Assembly (NCBI GenBank): GCA_045541475.1
Contig: JAZQJI010000043.1
Location: 1-24,557, forward strand
DNA: 24,557 nucleotides
Source of the DNA: RGIG3077 sp045541475
Lineage (GTDB): Bacteria > Bacillota > Clostridia > Oscillospirales > Ruminococcaceae
Direction of reading: 5' to 3'
How positions within the stretch are numbered: position 1 is the first letter of the stretch; each line of letters opens with the position of its first letter. Under the pieces are notes generated by a model. The model had not been told where the DNA came from, ran no database searches, and saw only the letters and a list, made by a program, of their open reading frames with translations. The position numbers and the translations under genes are program-made. This document shows, one piece after another, positions 7,935 through 15,358 of the stretch.

Positions 7935-9913
7935 ATAGCGTCCACCTCCGCTGTAATCTGTCTGTTGGAAAATCCGTTCAAATCCATAGCGCCGCTTGGG
8001 CAAGTTACGGTACAAGCACCACAGCCCTGGCAAAGCGCAGAATTTACAACGGCAACACGGCGGTTTTCACGCACGCCATGGTCGTTAACCTGCTTTTCTT
8101 CATAAGAAATAGCACCGTAGGGACATACGTTTGCACAAGCCGAACAGCCGTTGCACAAAAGCTCATCAGAATGGGCTGTGCAAGGGTTGGTTGTAAGCTT
8201 GTTTTTGGCAAGCAATCCGATAACCTTTGCCGCTGCCGCACCTGCCTGCGATACGGTTTCGGGGATATCCTTAGGACCTTGGCACACGCCCGAAAGGAAC
8301 ACGCCTGCCGTGGGAGATTCCACAGGGCGCAGTTTGGGGTGCGCTTCAGTTAAAAAGTTGTTTGTATCAATACTTGCGGTAAGCTGTGTTGCAAGCTTTC
8401 TTACCGATTTGTTCGGCTCGATAGCGGCGGCAAGCACAACCATATCCGCAGAAATTTTCAGTTGCTTATTATCAAGCAAATCAACGCCGTGTACAGTCAG
8501 CGAGCCATCTGCCTCGGGCGTTACTTTACCCACCTGACCTTTTACATAGTTAACGCCGTATTCTTCAACGGCACGGCGGTAAAATTCATCAAAATTCTTA
8601 CCCGGTGTGCGCACGTCAATATAAAATACAGTAACATTAACGTCGGGATATTTATCCCTTATCAGCATTGCGTGCTTTGCCGTATACATACAGCAGATTT
8701 TTGAGCAATAGCTCTTGCCTTTATTATCTGCGCATCTGCTTCCCACGCACTGCACAAACACGATATTTTTAGGTGCTTTTCCGTCGGATATACGCTCCAG
8801 GTGTCCATGCGTGGGGCCTGCGGCATTCATTATACGCTCCAATTCAAGCGAGGTAATTACATCGGGGCTTACAGAATAAGCGTATTCATCATAATTATCA
8901 AGATTTATAACGTCAAAGCCCGTTGCAACAACAATTGCACCATAGCTTCTTGTAACAATTTCGTCCTTTTGAGTATAATCAATAGCCTTTGCCGCACAAA
9001 TTTTTTCACAAAGTCCGCATTTGCCACTCTTCAGCTTAATGCACTGCTGCGGGTCAATAACGGGAACGTTTGGCACTGCCTGTGCAAAGGGTGTGTAAAT
9101 TGCGCTGCGGTTTGAAAGATTGCAGTTAAACTCGCTCAACGCCTTTTTGGAAGGGCATTTTTCCTGGCAAAGTCCGCAACCGGTGCATTTATCCATATCA
9201 ACATATCTTGCTTTTTTTCTGATATCAACACTGAAATTGCCCACAAAACCGCTTACATTTTCTACCTCGCTGTAAGTATAAAGCGTGATATTTTCGTGTG
9301 CGGAAGCCTCAACCATCTTGGGCGTTAAAATACAGGCAGAGCAATCAAGCGTGGGAAAAGTTTTATCAAGCTGTGCCATTTTTCCGCCGATGCTCGGCGA
9401 TTTTTCGACAATATCAACCTCGTAGCCTGCGTCTGCAATATCAAGTGCGGTCTGAATGCCTGCAATGCCGCCGCCGATAACAAGCGCACGCTTTACAACG
9501 GGGCTTTCGCCCGCAAAAAGCGGTGCGTTAAGGTTAACCTTGGCAACTGCCGCACGGGCAAGAATAATTGCCTTTTGCGTACCTGCCTCAATATTTTTGT
9601 GTATCCACGAACACTGTTCGCGAATGTTTGCAATTTCAACCATGTAAGGATTAACGCCTGCCTTTTCAGCGGCTTTCCTGAAGGTTGCCTCATGCATTCT
9701 CGGTGAACATGAGCAGACAACGATACCTGTAAGGTTATGTTCGCTAACGGCCTGCGCAATTTTAAGCTGACCTGCTTCGGAACACATATACGGATAATCA
9801 TCGGCATAAACAACGCCCGGTTCATCAAGCATTGCCTGCGCAACCTTTTTTACGTCAACCGTTGCGGCAATGTTGCTACCGCAATGACAGACAAAAACAC
9901 CAATTCTCTGCAT
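7925..9913 (-). CDS. hdrA: HdrA-like flavin electron-bifurcating subunit
   Basis: This 662-residue homologue of heterodisulfide reductase subunit A is the flavoprotein known to carry out electron bifurcation in Hdr complexes. The N-terminal part has conserved cysteines (C9, C11, C44, C67, C69, C101). A thioredoxin-reductase-like FAD domain starts at GGGIAG (148-152 region). C191 and C194 lie in the inserted loop. Ferredoxin motifs occupy C243-C253, C291-C306, C587-C597 and C628-C638, so four cubane sites can be counted. The ATG at 9913 has AAGGTG about six bases upstream. The GTG at 9922 falls inside that site and is rejected. The gene begins five bases after hdrC. I infer that it sends one electron to ferredoxin and one toward HdrC/HdrB or fumarate reductase. 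Confidence 0.93.
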   Translation of the reverse strand: MQRIGVFVCHCGSNIAATVDVKKVAQAMLDEPGVVYADDYPYMCSEAGQLKIAQAVSEHNLTGIVVCSCSPRMHEATFRKAAEKAGVNPYMVEIANIREQCSWIHKNIEAGTQKAIILARAAVAKVNLNAPLFAGESPVVKRALVIGGGIAGIQTALDIADAGYEVDIVEKSPSIGGKMAQLDKTFPTLDCSACILTPKMVEASAHENITLYTYSEVENVSGFVGNFSVDIRKKARYVDMDKCTGCGLCQEKCPSKKALSEFNCNLSNRSAIYTPFAQAVPNVPVIDPQQCIKLKSGKCGLCEKICAAKAIDYTQKDEIVTRSYGAIVVATGFDVINLDNYDEYAYSVSPDVITSLELERIMNAAGPTHGHLERISDGKAPKNIVFVQCVGSRCADNKGKSYCSKICCMYTAKHAMLIRDKYPDVNVTVFYIDVRTPGKNFDEFYRRAVEEYGVNYVKGQVGKVTPEADGSLTVHGVDLLDNKQLKISADMVVLAAAIEPNKSVRKLATQLTASIDTNNFLTEAHPKLRPVESPTAGVFLSGVCQGPKDIPETVSQAGAAAAKVIGLLAKNKLTTNPCTAHSDELLCNGCSACANVCPYGAISYEEKQVNDHGVRENRRVAVVNSALCQGCGACTVTCPSGAMDLNGFSNRQITAEVDAICR

Positions 9914-9918
9914 ATATC

Positions 9919-10299
9919 TCACCTTTTATACTTTCTGAATGCGCTTACAAGCAGCTGTTGAGGAGTGCCATCATCAATAAGCGCAGGTATATCATCAGCC
10001 GATAAAATATCGCCATTGCGTTTGCGCACTGCCAATTGACGTGCGGCATCAACAATTCTTGCGGGTTCAACCCCTCGGGGGCAGCGCTCTGCGCACGCAA
10101 AGCACGACAAGCACTTTTCTGTTGATTTTGAAGCCGCAAGCTTTTCTATATCATTATTAATCACGCATGAAACAAACTGATGCGGTTTTATATCCATTTG
10201 CTCAAAATTCGGACATGAAGCTGAGCATTTTCCGCATTTCATGCATTTTTGCGGTGCAGCGCCGCTTATTTCAACAATTTTTTCTCTCAAATCGCTCAT
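9919..10299 (-). CDS. hdrC: HdrC-like two-cluster ferredoxin subunit
   Basis: This 126-residue heterodisulfide reductase subunit C links HdrA to HdrB. It has two [4Fe-4S] motifs, C19-C29 and C63-C73, each CxxCxxCxxxC followed by proline. No membrane segment is seen, unlike DsrM/HdrE systems. I chose the ATG at 10299 with GAGG ten bases upstream. The GTG at 10308 overlaps the hdrB stop and has its GAGG only one base away. Order and spacing (hdrB, hdrC, hdrA) match cytoplasmic HdrABC operons. Confidence 0.91.
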   Translation of the reverse strand: MSDLREKIVEISGAAPQKCMKCGKCSASCPNFEQMDIKPHQFVSCVINNDIEKLAASKSTEKCLSCFACAERCPRGVEPARIVDAARQLAVRKRNGDILSADDIPALIDDGTPQQLLVSAFRKYKR

Positions 10300-10304
10300 A
10301 ACAC

Positions 10305-11102
10305 TCACGCCTCGCTTTCGTCAACGCCCAAAGCCTTAGCAAGCAGTTCTGTAAAATAATAAACAGGCACATTGCTTTGCGAATTTTTGTTAAGATTGTA
10401 AAGGCAAAGCGGGCAAGCGGTAATAAGCATATCAGCACCAAAATCAGCCGCGCTGTTGGCAACCTTTGCGCTTAAGCGTTTTGCATCATCGGGCGATTTT
10501 AAAGCAACGTGACCGCCGCAGCATTCATTGCGATAGGGATACACAACGCTTTTTGCACCGATAGCATCTATAAACTCTTCAAAAATTTTAGGATTTTCGG
10601 GGTTATCAAACTGCATGATATTTGAAGGGCGCAGAAGCATACAGCCGTAATATGCGCCGATTTTTACATCGGTTAAAGGATTTTTTACTGCCTTTTTTAT
10701 ATTTTCAAAACCGATTTCATCACGCAAAACTTCAAGAAAATGCAAAACCCTTGTTTCGCCCCTGTAAGCTTCATCAAGCTTGAGATAATTGTTAGCTCTT
10801 TCCGATATATCGACATCATTTTTCATATCATCATTAACGCGCTTGATAACATGATGGCAGGCTGAACAAAGCGTAACAAGCGCCTGCCCCTTTACTTTTG
10901 CATCGTTAAGGGCGCGCACGCTTGAAAGCTTGGTTGCAATTTCGTCCCTGCCGAGTGTGTAAACACCGCCGCAGCACTGCCAATTTTCAATTTCTTCAAG
11001 CTCAAAGCCAAGGGCGGCGGCGCATTTGCGTGCGCTTAAATCAAGCTCCTTAGCTTTGGTTTTTAAAGTACATCCGGGATAATAGCTGTATTTCAAAGCC
11101 AT
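10305..11102 (-). CDS. hdrB: HdrB-like subunit with two CCG domains
   Basis: This 265-residue heterodisulfide reductase subunit B belongs to the family whose two non-cubane [4Fe-4S] clusters cleave a disulfide. Both CCG motifs are complete: C11, C43-C44, C79, C82, then C154, C194-C195, C230, C233. The internal spacings are 31/34 and 39/34 residues, as expected. All ten cluster cysteines are kept, so an active enzyme is likely. The disulfide substrate is unknown, because Clostridia do not make the methanogen CoM-CoB heterodisulfide. No DsrC gene is present in the window. The ATG at 11102 (MALKYSYYPGC) has GGAAA eight bases upstream. A TTG at 11114 was rejected. The gene follows malate dehydrogenase by 29 bases. 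Confidence 0.92.
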   Translation of the reverse strand: MALKYSYYPGCTLKTKAKELDLSARKCAAALGFELEEIENWQCCGGVYTLGRDEIATKLSSVRALNDAKVKGQALVTLCSACHHVIKRVNDDMKNDVDISERANNYLKLDEAYRGETRVLHFLEVLRDEIGFENIKKAVKNPLTDVKIGAYYGCMLLRPSNIMQFDNPENPKIFEEFIDAIGAKSVVYPYRNECCGGHVALKSPDDAKRLSAKVANSAADFGADMLITACPLCLYNLNKNSQSNVPVYYFTELLAKALGVDESEA

Positions 11103-11131
11103 GATTATTTCCAAAACTCCATTCGGTTTAC

Positions 11132-12079
11132 TTAAATTTTAATCTGCGCAATTACGTCTTTAAGCTTGTTTGCGCTATCCTGAAGCTGTGCAATTTCGTA
11201 TTTTGTCAGCTTTACGGGCACCTTGCCCACAATGCCCTTGGGTCCCATAAGCGAAAGCGTGCTTATGCACACATCATCAATGCCATATTCACCATGCATC
11301 ATGCTTGAAACCGTAACGATGGAATCGTAAGCGGCAAGCAGCATGCTGCATATACGGCAAATTGCAACCGAAACTGCATAGTAGGTTGCGCCCTTGTTGG
11401 CAATAATGCGTGAGCCGGATGTGTGAATCTGCTCAGTGATTTCAATCTTGTTAGGTCTTGTTGCGATTTTGCCCTGCGAATACATCAAATCAACATAGGC
11501 ATCAAACTCAGAGCCGGAAACCTCGCATCTAGACCACGGCACAAACGAAGAATCGCCATGTTCGCCAAAAACATAGGCATGAATATTCTTCTGCGAAACG
11601 TTGAAGAAATCAGCCAATGTTGAGCGCAAACGGGTTGTATCAAGCAGCGTACCCGAACCTATTACCTGCCTTTCGGGCAGTCCTGAAATTTTTGTAAATA
11701 CATAGGTTATAATGTCAACGGGATTGCTTACAATGATATAAAGCGCATTGGGTGCTTGCGAAACGATTTTCGGGGTGATATCCTTAATGATATCAACGTT
11801 TGTCTGCACAAGCTCAATTCTTGTCTGACCTGCCTTGCGCGCAACACCCGATGTGATGATAACTATATCGGAATCTTTGGCGTCCTCATAATCGCCCGCA
11901 ACAATGGATATGGGGTCACGGAAACCCGTACCCTGAGCGATGTCCATCACCTCGCCCAAAAGCTTTTTCTTGTCGATATCAATTAAAACGATTTCAGATG
12001 CAAGGTGCTCCTGCGAAAGTGTGTATGCAATTGTAGCTCCTACGTTGCCTGCTCCGATTATTGTGATTTTCCTGCTCAT
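11132..12079 (-). CDS. mdh: Malate dehydrogenase on an L-lactate dehydrogenase scaffold
   Basis: This 315-residue NAD-dependent 2-hydroxyacid dehydrogenase has GAGNVG (9-14) as the NAD site, with D34 and D36 at the end of beta-2 favouring NAD. Catalytic residues are R87 (R109 in LDH numbering), D147 (D168), R150 (R171) and H174 (H195). The key substrate position, Gln102 in LDH, is Arg81 here (GVARKAGQTR). That is the malate dehydrogenase signature, and Q102R is known to turn bacterial LDH into an MDH. The rest is LDH-like: T232 (T246) and the fructose-bisphosphate site residues R152 (R173) and H167 (H188) are kept. Similarity searches would probably label it LDH. First gene of the operon, it likely reduces oxaloacetate to malate for the downstream fumarase. 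GGAG lies ten bases before the ATG. Confidence 0.85.
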   Translation of the reverse strand: MSRKITIIGAGNVGATIAYTLSQEHLASEIVLIDIDKKKLLGEVMDIAQGTGFRDPISIVAGDYEDAKDSDIVIITSGVARKAGQTRIELVQTNVDIIKDITPKIVSQAPNALYIIVSNPVDIITYVFTKISGLPERQVIGSGTLLDTTRLRSTLADFFNVSQKNIHAYVFGEHGDSSFVPWSRCEVSGSEFDAYVDLMYSQGKIATRPNKIEITEQIHTSGSRIIANKGATYYAVSVAICRICSMLLAAYDSIVTVSSMMHGEYGIDDVCISTLSLMGPKGIVGKVPVKLTKYEIAQLQDSANKLKDVIAQIKI

Positions 12080-12104
12080 AGGTTAATCTCTCCGTTATCA
12101 TAAG

Positions 12105-12134
12105 ATTTTAAGTTTTTGATGTTCGTTGTGTCAA
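12105..12134 (-). promoter_or_regulatory. Promoter of the mdh-hdr-flx-frd-fum operon
   Basis: The minus strand reads TTGACA (12129-12134), an 18-base spacer, then TAAAAT (12105-12110), placing the start site near 12098 and only about 20 bases before the mdh ATG. The -35 box is perfect and the -10 has one mismatch. No comparable promoter was seen in the short gaps further down, so all twelve genes probably depend on it. Confidence 0.7.
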
Positions 12135-12214
12135 AATATGCGCTGTAATTTTGTGATAATCGCCTTTGATTTTTATATATTCCAAAAAAAGTAAATCTCT
12201 GAATTTTGCACAAT

Positions 12215-12245
12215 CAGCCCGAATCCGCAAAGCAGATTTGGGCTG
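12215..12245 (-). terminator. Terminator-like hairpin after glycyl-tRNA synthetase
   Basis: An 11-base inverted repeat with one mismatch (12215-12225 with 12235-12245, CAGCCC... with ...GGGCTG) has a 9-base loop 15 bases past the glyS stop. On the minus strand it is followed by ATTGTGC rather than a T run; seven T residues come about 25-30 bases later. It may be an inefficient terminator, leaving some readthrough into the mdh operon. Confidence 0.45.
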
Positions 12246-12259
12246 TTTGTCTATTAAAA

Positions 12260-13660
12260 TCAAAATTCCATTTTTGCTTCAAGATAAGCAACAAGGTCTT
12301 CGATTTTTACTCTCTCCTGCTGCATTGTATCTCTGTCGCGAACAGTTACGCAATTGTCTTTTTCAAGTGTATCAAAATCGTAAGTAATGCAGAAAGGTGT
12401 GCCTATTTCGTCCTGTCTGCGATATCTCTTACCGATTGCGCCTGCTTCGTCATATTCAACGTTAAATTTCTTTGCAAGCATTGTGTAAACTTCCATGGAC
12501 TGATCTCTCAGCTTCTTTGTAAGGGGAAGTACGCAAGCCTTAACGGGTGCAAGTGCAGGGTGGAAGTGCATAACAGTTCTTGTTGTGCCGTCTTCAAGCT
12601 CTTCTTCATCATAAGCTTCAGTTAAGAAAGCAAGCAGAACTCTGTCTGCGCCGAGAGAAGGCTCAATAACATAGGGAACGTACTTCTCATTTGTTTCGGG
12701 ATCAAAGTATTCAAGCGACTTGCCGCTTTCTTTAATATGCTGGTTAAGGTCGTAGTCTGTTCTGTCAGCAATGCCCCAAAGCTCGCCCCAGCCAAACGGG
12801 AACATAAATTCAAAGTCAGTAGTTGCTTTGGAATAGAACGCAAGCTCTTCAGGCTCATGGTCGCGAAGTCTGAGGTTTTCGTCCTTTATGCCGAGCGAGT
12901 TGAGCCATTCCTTACAATAGCTGCGCCAAAATTCAAACCATTCAAGATCGGTGCCGGGCTTGCAGAAAAATTCAAGCTCCATCTGCTCAAACTCTCTTAT
13001 TCTGAAAATAAAGTTGCCGGGTGTGATTTCGTTTCTGAAAGATTTACCAACCTGGCACACGCCAAAAGGTACTTTTTTACGTGTTGTGCGGGCAATGTTT
13101 GCAAAGTTTACAAAAATACCCTGTGCGGTTTCGGGACGCAGATAAACCTCTGTTGAGCTATCTTCGGTAACACCCTGATGTGTCTTAAACATCATGTTAA
13201 ACTTGCGTATGCCTGTAAATTCGTTCTTGCCGCACTTGGGGCATGGAATTTTGTTTTCTTCAATAAATGCTGTAAGCGCATCGTTGTCCATAGCCTCAAC
13301 GCAAACGCCTTCAATGTTATTTTCAGCGATATAATCTTCAATAAGCTTATCTGCTCTGTATCTTGCCTTGCAGGCCTTGCAGTCGATAAGCGGATCATTA
13401 AAGTTTGTAACGTGGCCCGAAGCAACCCACGCCTGCGAATTCATCAATATAGCACTGTCGAGACCAACATTGTAGGGACATTCCTGCACGAATTTTTTCC
13501 ACCATGCACGCTTGATGTTGTTTTTAAGCTCAACGCCCAAAGGGCCGTAGTCCCACGTATTTGCAAGACCGCCGTAAATTTCGCTTCCGGGGTATACAAA
13601 ACCTCTGCCCTTGCACAGAGCCACGAGTTTATCCATTGTCTTTTCGGTGTTTTTCAGCAT
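12260..13660 (-). CDS. glyS: Glycyl-tRNA synthetase, dimeric (alpha2) type
   Basis: This 466-residue class II aminoacyl-tRNA synthetase charges tRNA-Gly. It is the single-chain, eukaryote/archaeal-like type also found in many Gram-positive bacteria, not the GlyQ/GlyS tetramer. Visible are the GRGFVYPGSEIYGG start (18-31) and two CxxC zinc-type pairs (CKAC near 94-97 and CPKC further on). Motif 2 is RPETAQGIFVNF, and motif 3 is GADRVLLAFL near the anticodon-binding domain. The ATG at 13660 has AAGGAG seven bases upstream. An in-frame extension to 13735 has neither a site nor family similarity. Length matches the usual about 460. It has its own promoter. No T-box leader is visible, although many Bacillota glyS genes have one. 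Confidence 0.95.
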   Translation of the reverse strand: MLKNTEKTMDKLVALCKGRGFVYPGSEIYGGLANTWDYGPLGVELKNNIKRAWWKKFVQECPYNVGLDSAILMNSQAWVASGHVTNFNDPLIDCKACKARYRADKLIEDYIAENNIEGVCVEAMDNDALTAFIEENKIPCPKCGKNEFTGIRKFNMMFKTHQGVTEDSSTEVYLRPETAQGIFVNFANIARTTRKKVPFGVCQVGKSFRNEITPGNFIFRIREFEQMELEFFCKPGTDLEWFEFWRSYCKEWLNSLGIKDENLRLRDHEPEELAFYSKATTDFEFMFPFGWGELWGIADRTDYDLNQHIKESGKSLEYFDPETNEKYVPYVIEPSLGADRVLLAFLTEAYDEEELEDGTTRTVMHFHPALAPVKACVLPLTKKLRDQSMEVYTMLAKKFNVEYDEAGAIGKRYRRQDEIGTPFCITYDFDTLEKDNCVTVRDRDTMQQERVKIEDLVAYLEAKMEF

Positions 13661-13750
13661 AACTGCTCCTTCTCCGCCGTATGTTGTGATATTTATTGAA
13701 GCTGTCTGCGCTTTTTGGCGGCAGCGCAAACGCATATTTACACATTAAAA

Positions 13751-13779
13751 ATTATAGCGTATTATGCCAAAAAAGTCAA
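13751..13779 (-). promoter_or_regulatory. Promoter of glycyl-tRNA synthetase
   Basis: The minus strand reads TTGACT (13774-13779), a 17-base spacer and TATAAT (13751-13756). The start site near 13744 gives an 80-90 base untranslated leader. That leader holds only a short stem (TGCGCT/AGCGCA with a loop of about 10 bases) and lacks the T-box consensus AGGGTGGNACCGCG. The intergenic region 13661-13999 holds this promoter and the divergent cysE promoter, and no gene. Confidence 0.8.
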
Positions 13780-13903
13780 GGCTTGACGCAATTTTGCGGA
13801 TTTTGCATTATAATCAGCCGCGTGGTATGTTAAATTTTTAACAATAATGCACAACACCGCCTAAAAAATTACAAATTCAATGCTTTTTGATGCGAAATAC
13901 ATC

Positions 13904-13932
13904 TTGCAATGTTTTGCAATTTGTAGTATAAT
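13904..13932 (+). promoter_or_regulatory. Promoter of cysE, with a TTGCAAT direct repeat
   Basis: The sequence reads TTGCAA (13904-13909), a 17-base spacer and TATAAT (13927-13932). The start site near 13939 leaves about a 60-base leader before the cysE ATG at 14000, with AAAGGAG at 13989-13995. TTGCAAT occurs twice, at 13904-13910 and 13914-13920, exactly one helical turn apart and overlapping the -35 box, which could be an operator. No S-box or T-box structure fits in the short leader. Confidence 0.72.
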
Positions 13933-13999
13933 CATTGTGGGTTAATATTTTATATATTAAAGTGTAGATATATTTTCACCCTAAACCCAAAGGAGAATT

Positions 14000-14665
14000 A
14001 TGTTTAAAAGTCTTAAAGAAGATATAGCCGTAATTAAAGAACGTGACCCTGCGGCACGCAGCACGCTTGAAATTTTGCTTACCTATTCAAGCTTAAAGGC
14101 AGTGCGTGCATATCGCAAGGCGCATTGGTTCCACAGTCACGGCTTTTACACAATCGCGCGCATCATTTCTCAGCGTGCAAGGAATAAAACGGGTATCGAA
14201 ATTCACCCCGGTGCCACCATAGGCAAAGGCTTGTTTATAGATCACGGCATGGGCGTTGTTATAGGCGAAACCGCCGTTATCGGTGATAACTGTCTGATTT
14301 ATCAGGGTGTCACTTTGGGCGGTACGGGTAAAGATAAGGGCAAGCGTCACCCAACCTTAGGCGACAATGTGCTTGTGGGTTCGGGTGCCAAGGTGCTCGG
14401 TCCGTTTACCGTGGGCAACAACGTAAAAATTGCCGCAAATGCGGTTGTTCTAAACGCTATTCCCGATAACTGCACCGCTGTGGGCGTGCCCGCGAGAATA
14501 GTAAAGCAAAACGGCGAAAAACTCCCCGAACGCAAGGTTACTCAGGACATCGACCAGATTCATATCCCCGACCCCGTTTCTCAGGAGCTTTGCCGCTTGC
14601 AGCATGAAATCAATAAGCTCAACAAGAAAATTGCGCAGATGAATCAGGCAAAAGACGAATTATGA
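14000..14665 (+). CDS. cysE: Serine O-acetyltransferase
   Basis: This 221-residue enzyme transfers acetyl from acetyl-CoA to serine, giving O-acetylserine, the precursor for cysteine. The left-handed beta-helix hexapeptide repeats run from about residue 64 to 168. The family motif DHGMGVVIGE (81-90) holds the catalytic H82, with H69 and H117 also conserved. A short N-terminal helical domain precedes the helix, as in the short Gram-positive CysE forms. The C-terminus (about 192-218) is charged and heptad-like, a possible coiled coil not needed for catalysis. AAAGGAG is upstream of the ATG at normal spacing. The gene is first in the plus-strand run, and its stop overlaps the next start (ATGA). 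No cysK lies in the window. Confidence 0.95.
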   Translation: MFKSLKEDIAVIKERDPAARSTLEILLTYSSLKAVRAYRKAHWFHSHGFYTIARIISQRARNKTGIEIHPGATIGKGLFIDHGMGVVIGETAVIGDNCLIYQGVTLGGTGKDKGKRHPTLGDNVLVGSGAKVLGPFTVGNNVKIAANAVVLNAIPDNCTAVGVPARIVKQNGEKLPERKVTQDIDQIHIPDPVSQELCRLQHEINKLNKKIAQMNQAKDEL

Positions 14666-15297
14666 AAACATTTGAACCTATCGAACGGTTAAGGCAAAAA
14701 ACCGCGTTATATATCGGCGAAAAAAGCATAACTCGCCTGTATGCATTTCTTACAGGATATGCCACCGCAGAGCATGATTACGGTCTGACCGAAAATGCCG
14801 AGCCAAGCAACAGTCTGCTTCCGCTGAATTGGTGGTTTATGCATGAATTCGCAAAGATAAAATGCGGCGAAAAAGAAAGCACATCGGGCTGGTGTGAAAT
14901 GATACTTCGCTATTGCAACGGTGATGAATCAGTCGCGCTTGATAGGTTTTTTGAACTTTTTGATGAGTTTAAATCTCTTAAAATGGCAAACGGCAAAAAA
15001 GCTGTTCTAAACGCAGAAAACAGATATTACAACAGCAGCATGAAACATTGTCACAAAGAAGTTGCAGGCAAAGCAGAGCCCTGCTATAAAAATCCGATTG
15101 CTGTTTATATATGTAAGCTTTCGGGCAATAACGGATTTATTGCCGCCGTTGAAACGGAGGAAAAAGTCGAAATCGCAGACTGTATTTTCCGCAGTCTTAA
15201 TCAAGCCGAAGAATTTGCAAAAATTTTTTTCGGCAAAATAGAATATTGGCAGAAATTGCAAGGCGATAACATAGATTTTGGCAAACCCGTGTTTTAA
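14662..15297 (+). CDS. Hypothetical protein between cysE and cysS
   Basis: I do not recognise a named family for this 211-residue protein. The N-terminus, Y17-I-G-E-K-S-I-T-R-L-Y-A-F-L-T-G-Y33, resembles a YIGxKSIxxLxxFLxGY pattern I associate with uncharacterised bacterial proteins. A WW pair follows at 57-58. The rest is mixed, with many aromatic and charged residues. There is no signal peptide or membrane segment, so it is probably cytosolic. The start overlaps the cysE stop by four bases (ATGA) and has only a weak ribosome binding site, so translation is likely coupled to cysE. Base use is like that of its neighbours, with no sign of transfer. A role linked to cysteine supply is suggested only by position. 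Confidence 0.8.
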   Translation: MKTFEPIERLRQKTALYIGEKSITRLYAFLTGYATAEHDYGLTENAEPSNSLLPLNWWFMHEFAKIKCGEKESTSGWCEMILRYCNGDESVALDRFFELFDEFKSLKMANGKKAVLNAENRYYNSSMKHCHKEVAGKAEPCYKNPIAVYICKLSGNNGFIAAVETEEKVEIADCIFRSLNQAEEFAKIFFGKIEYWQKLQGDNIDFGKPVF

Positions 15298-15358
15298 CAT
15301 TCGGAGCGGCTTTAGCCCTAACCGATGAATACAGATAAGTACAGAAAGGAAAATAAAT

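Noticed and set aside
7935..8033. N-terminal extension of FlxD
   Set aside because: It runs over the last ferredoxin motif of hdrA in another frame; MvhD proteins start near the chosen ATG, which has a GGAGG site.
11132..12079. Plain L-lactate dehydrogenase call
   Set aside because: Overall similarity suggests LDH, but the substrate-specifying residue is Arg81 and the operon encodes fumarase and fumarate reductase.
13661..13735. Upstream in-frame extension of glycyl-tRNA synthetase
   Set aside because: The strong AAGGAG site and family start are at 13660; the extension overlaps the untranslated leader.
13783..13814. Second plus-strand promoter for cysE (TTGACG and TATAAT)
   Set aside because: The spacer is 20 bases, too long for a good sigma-A promoter, and a 17-base promoter lies closer to cysE.
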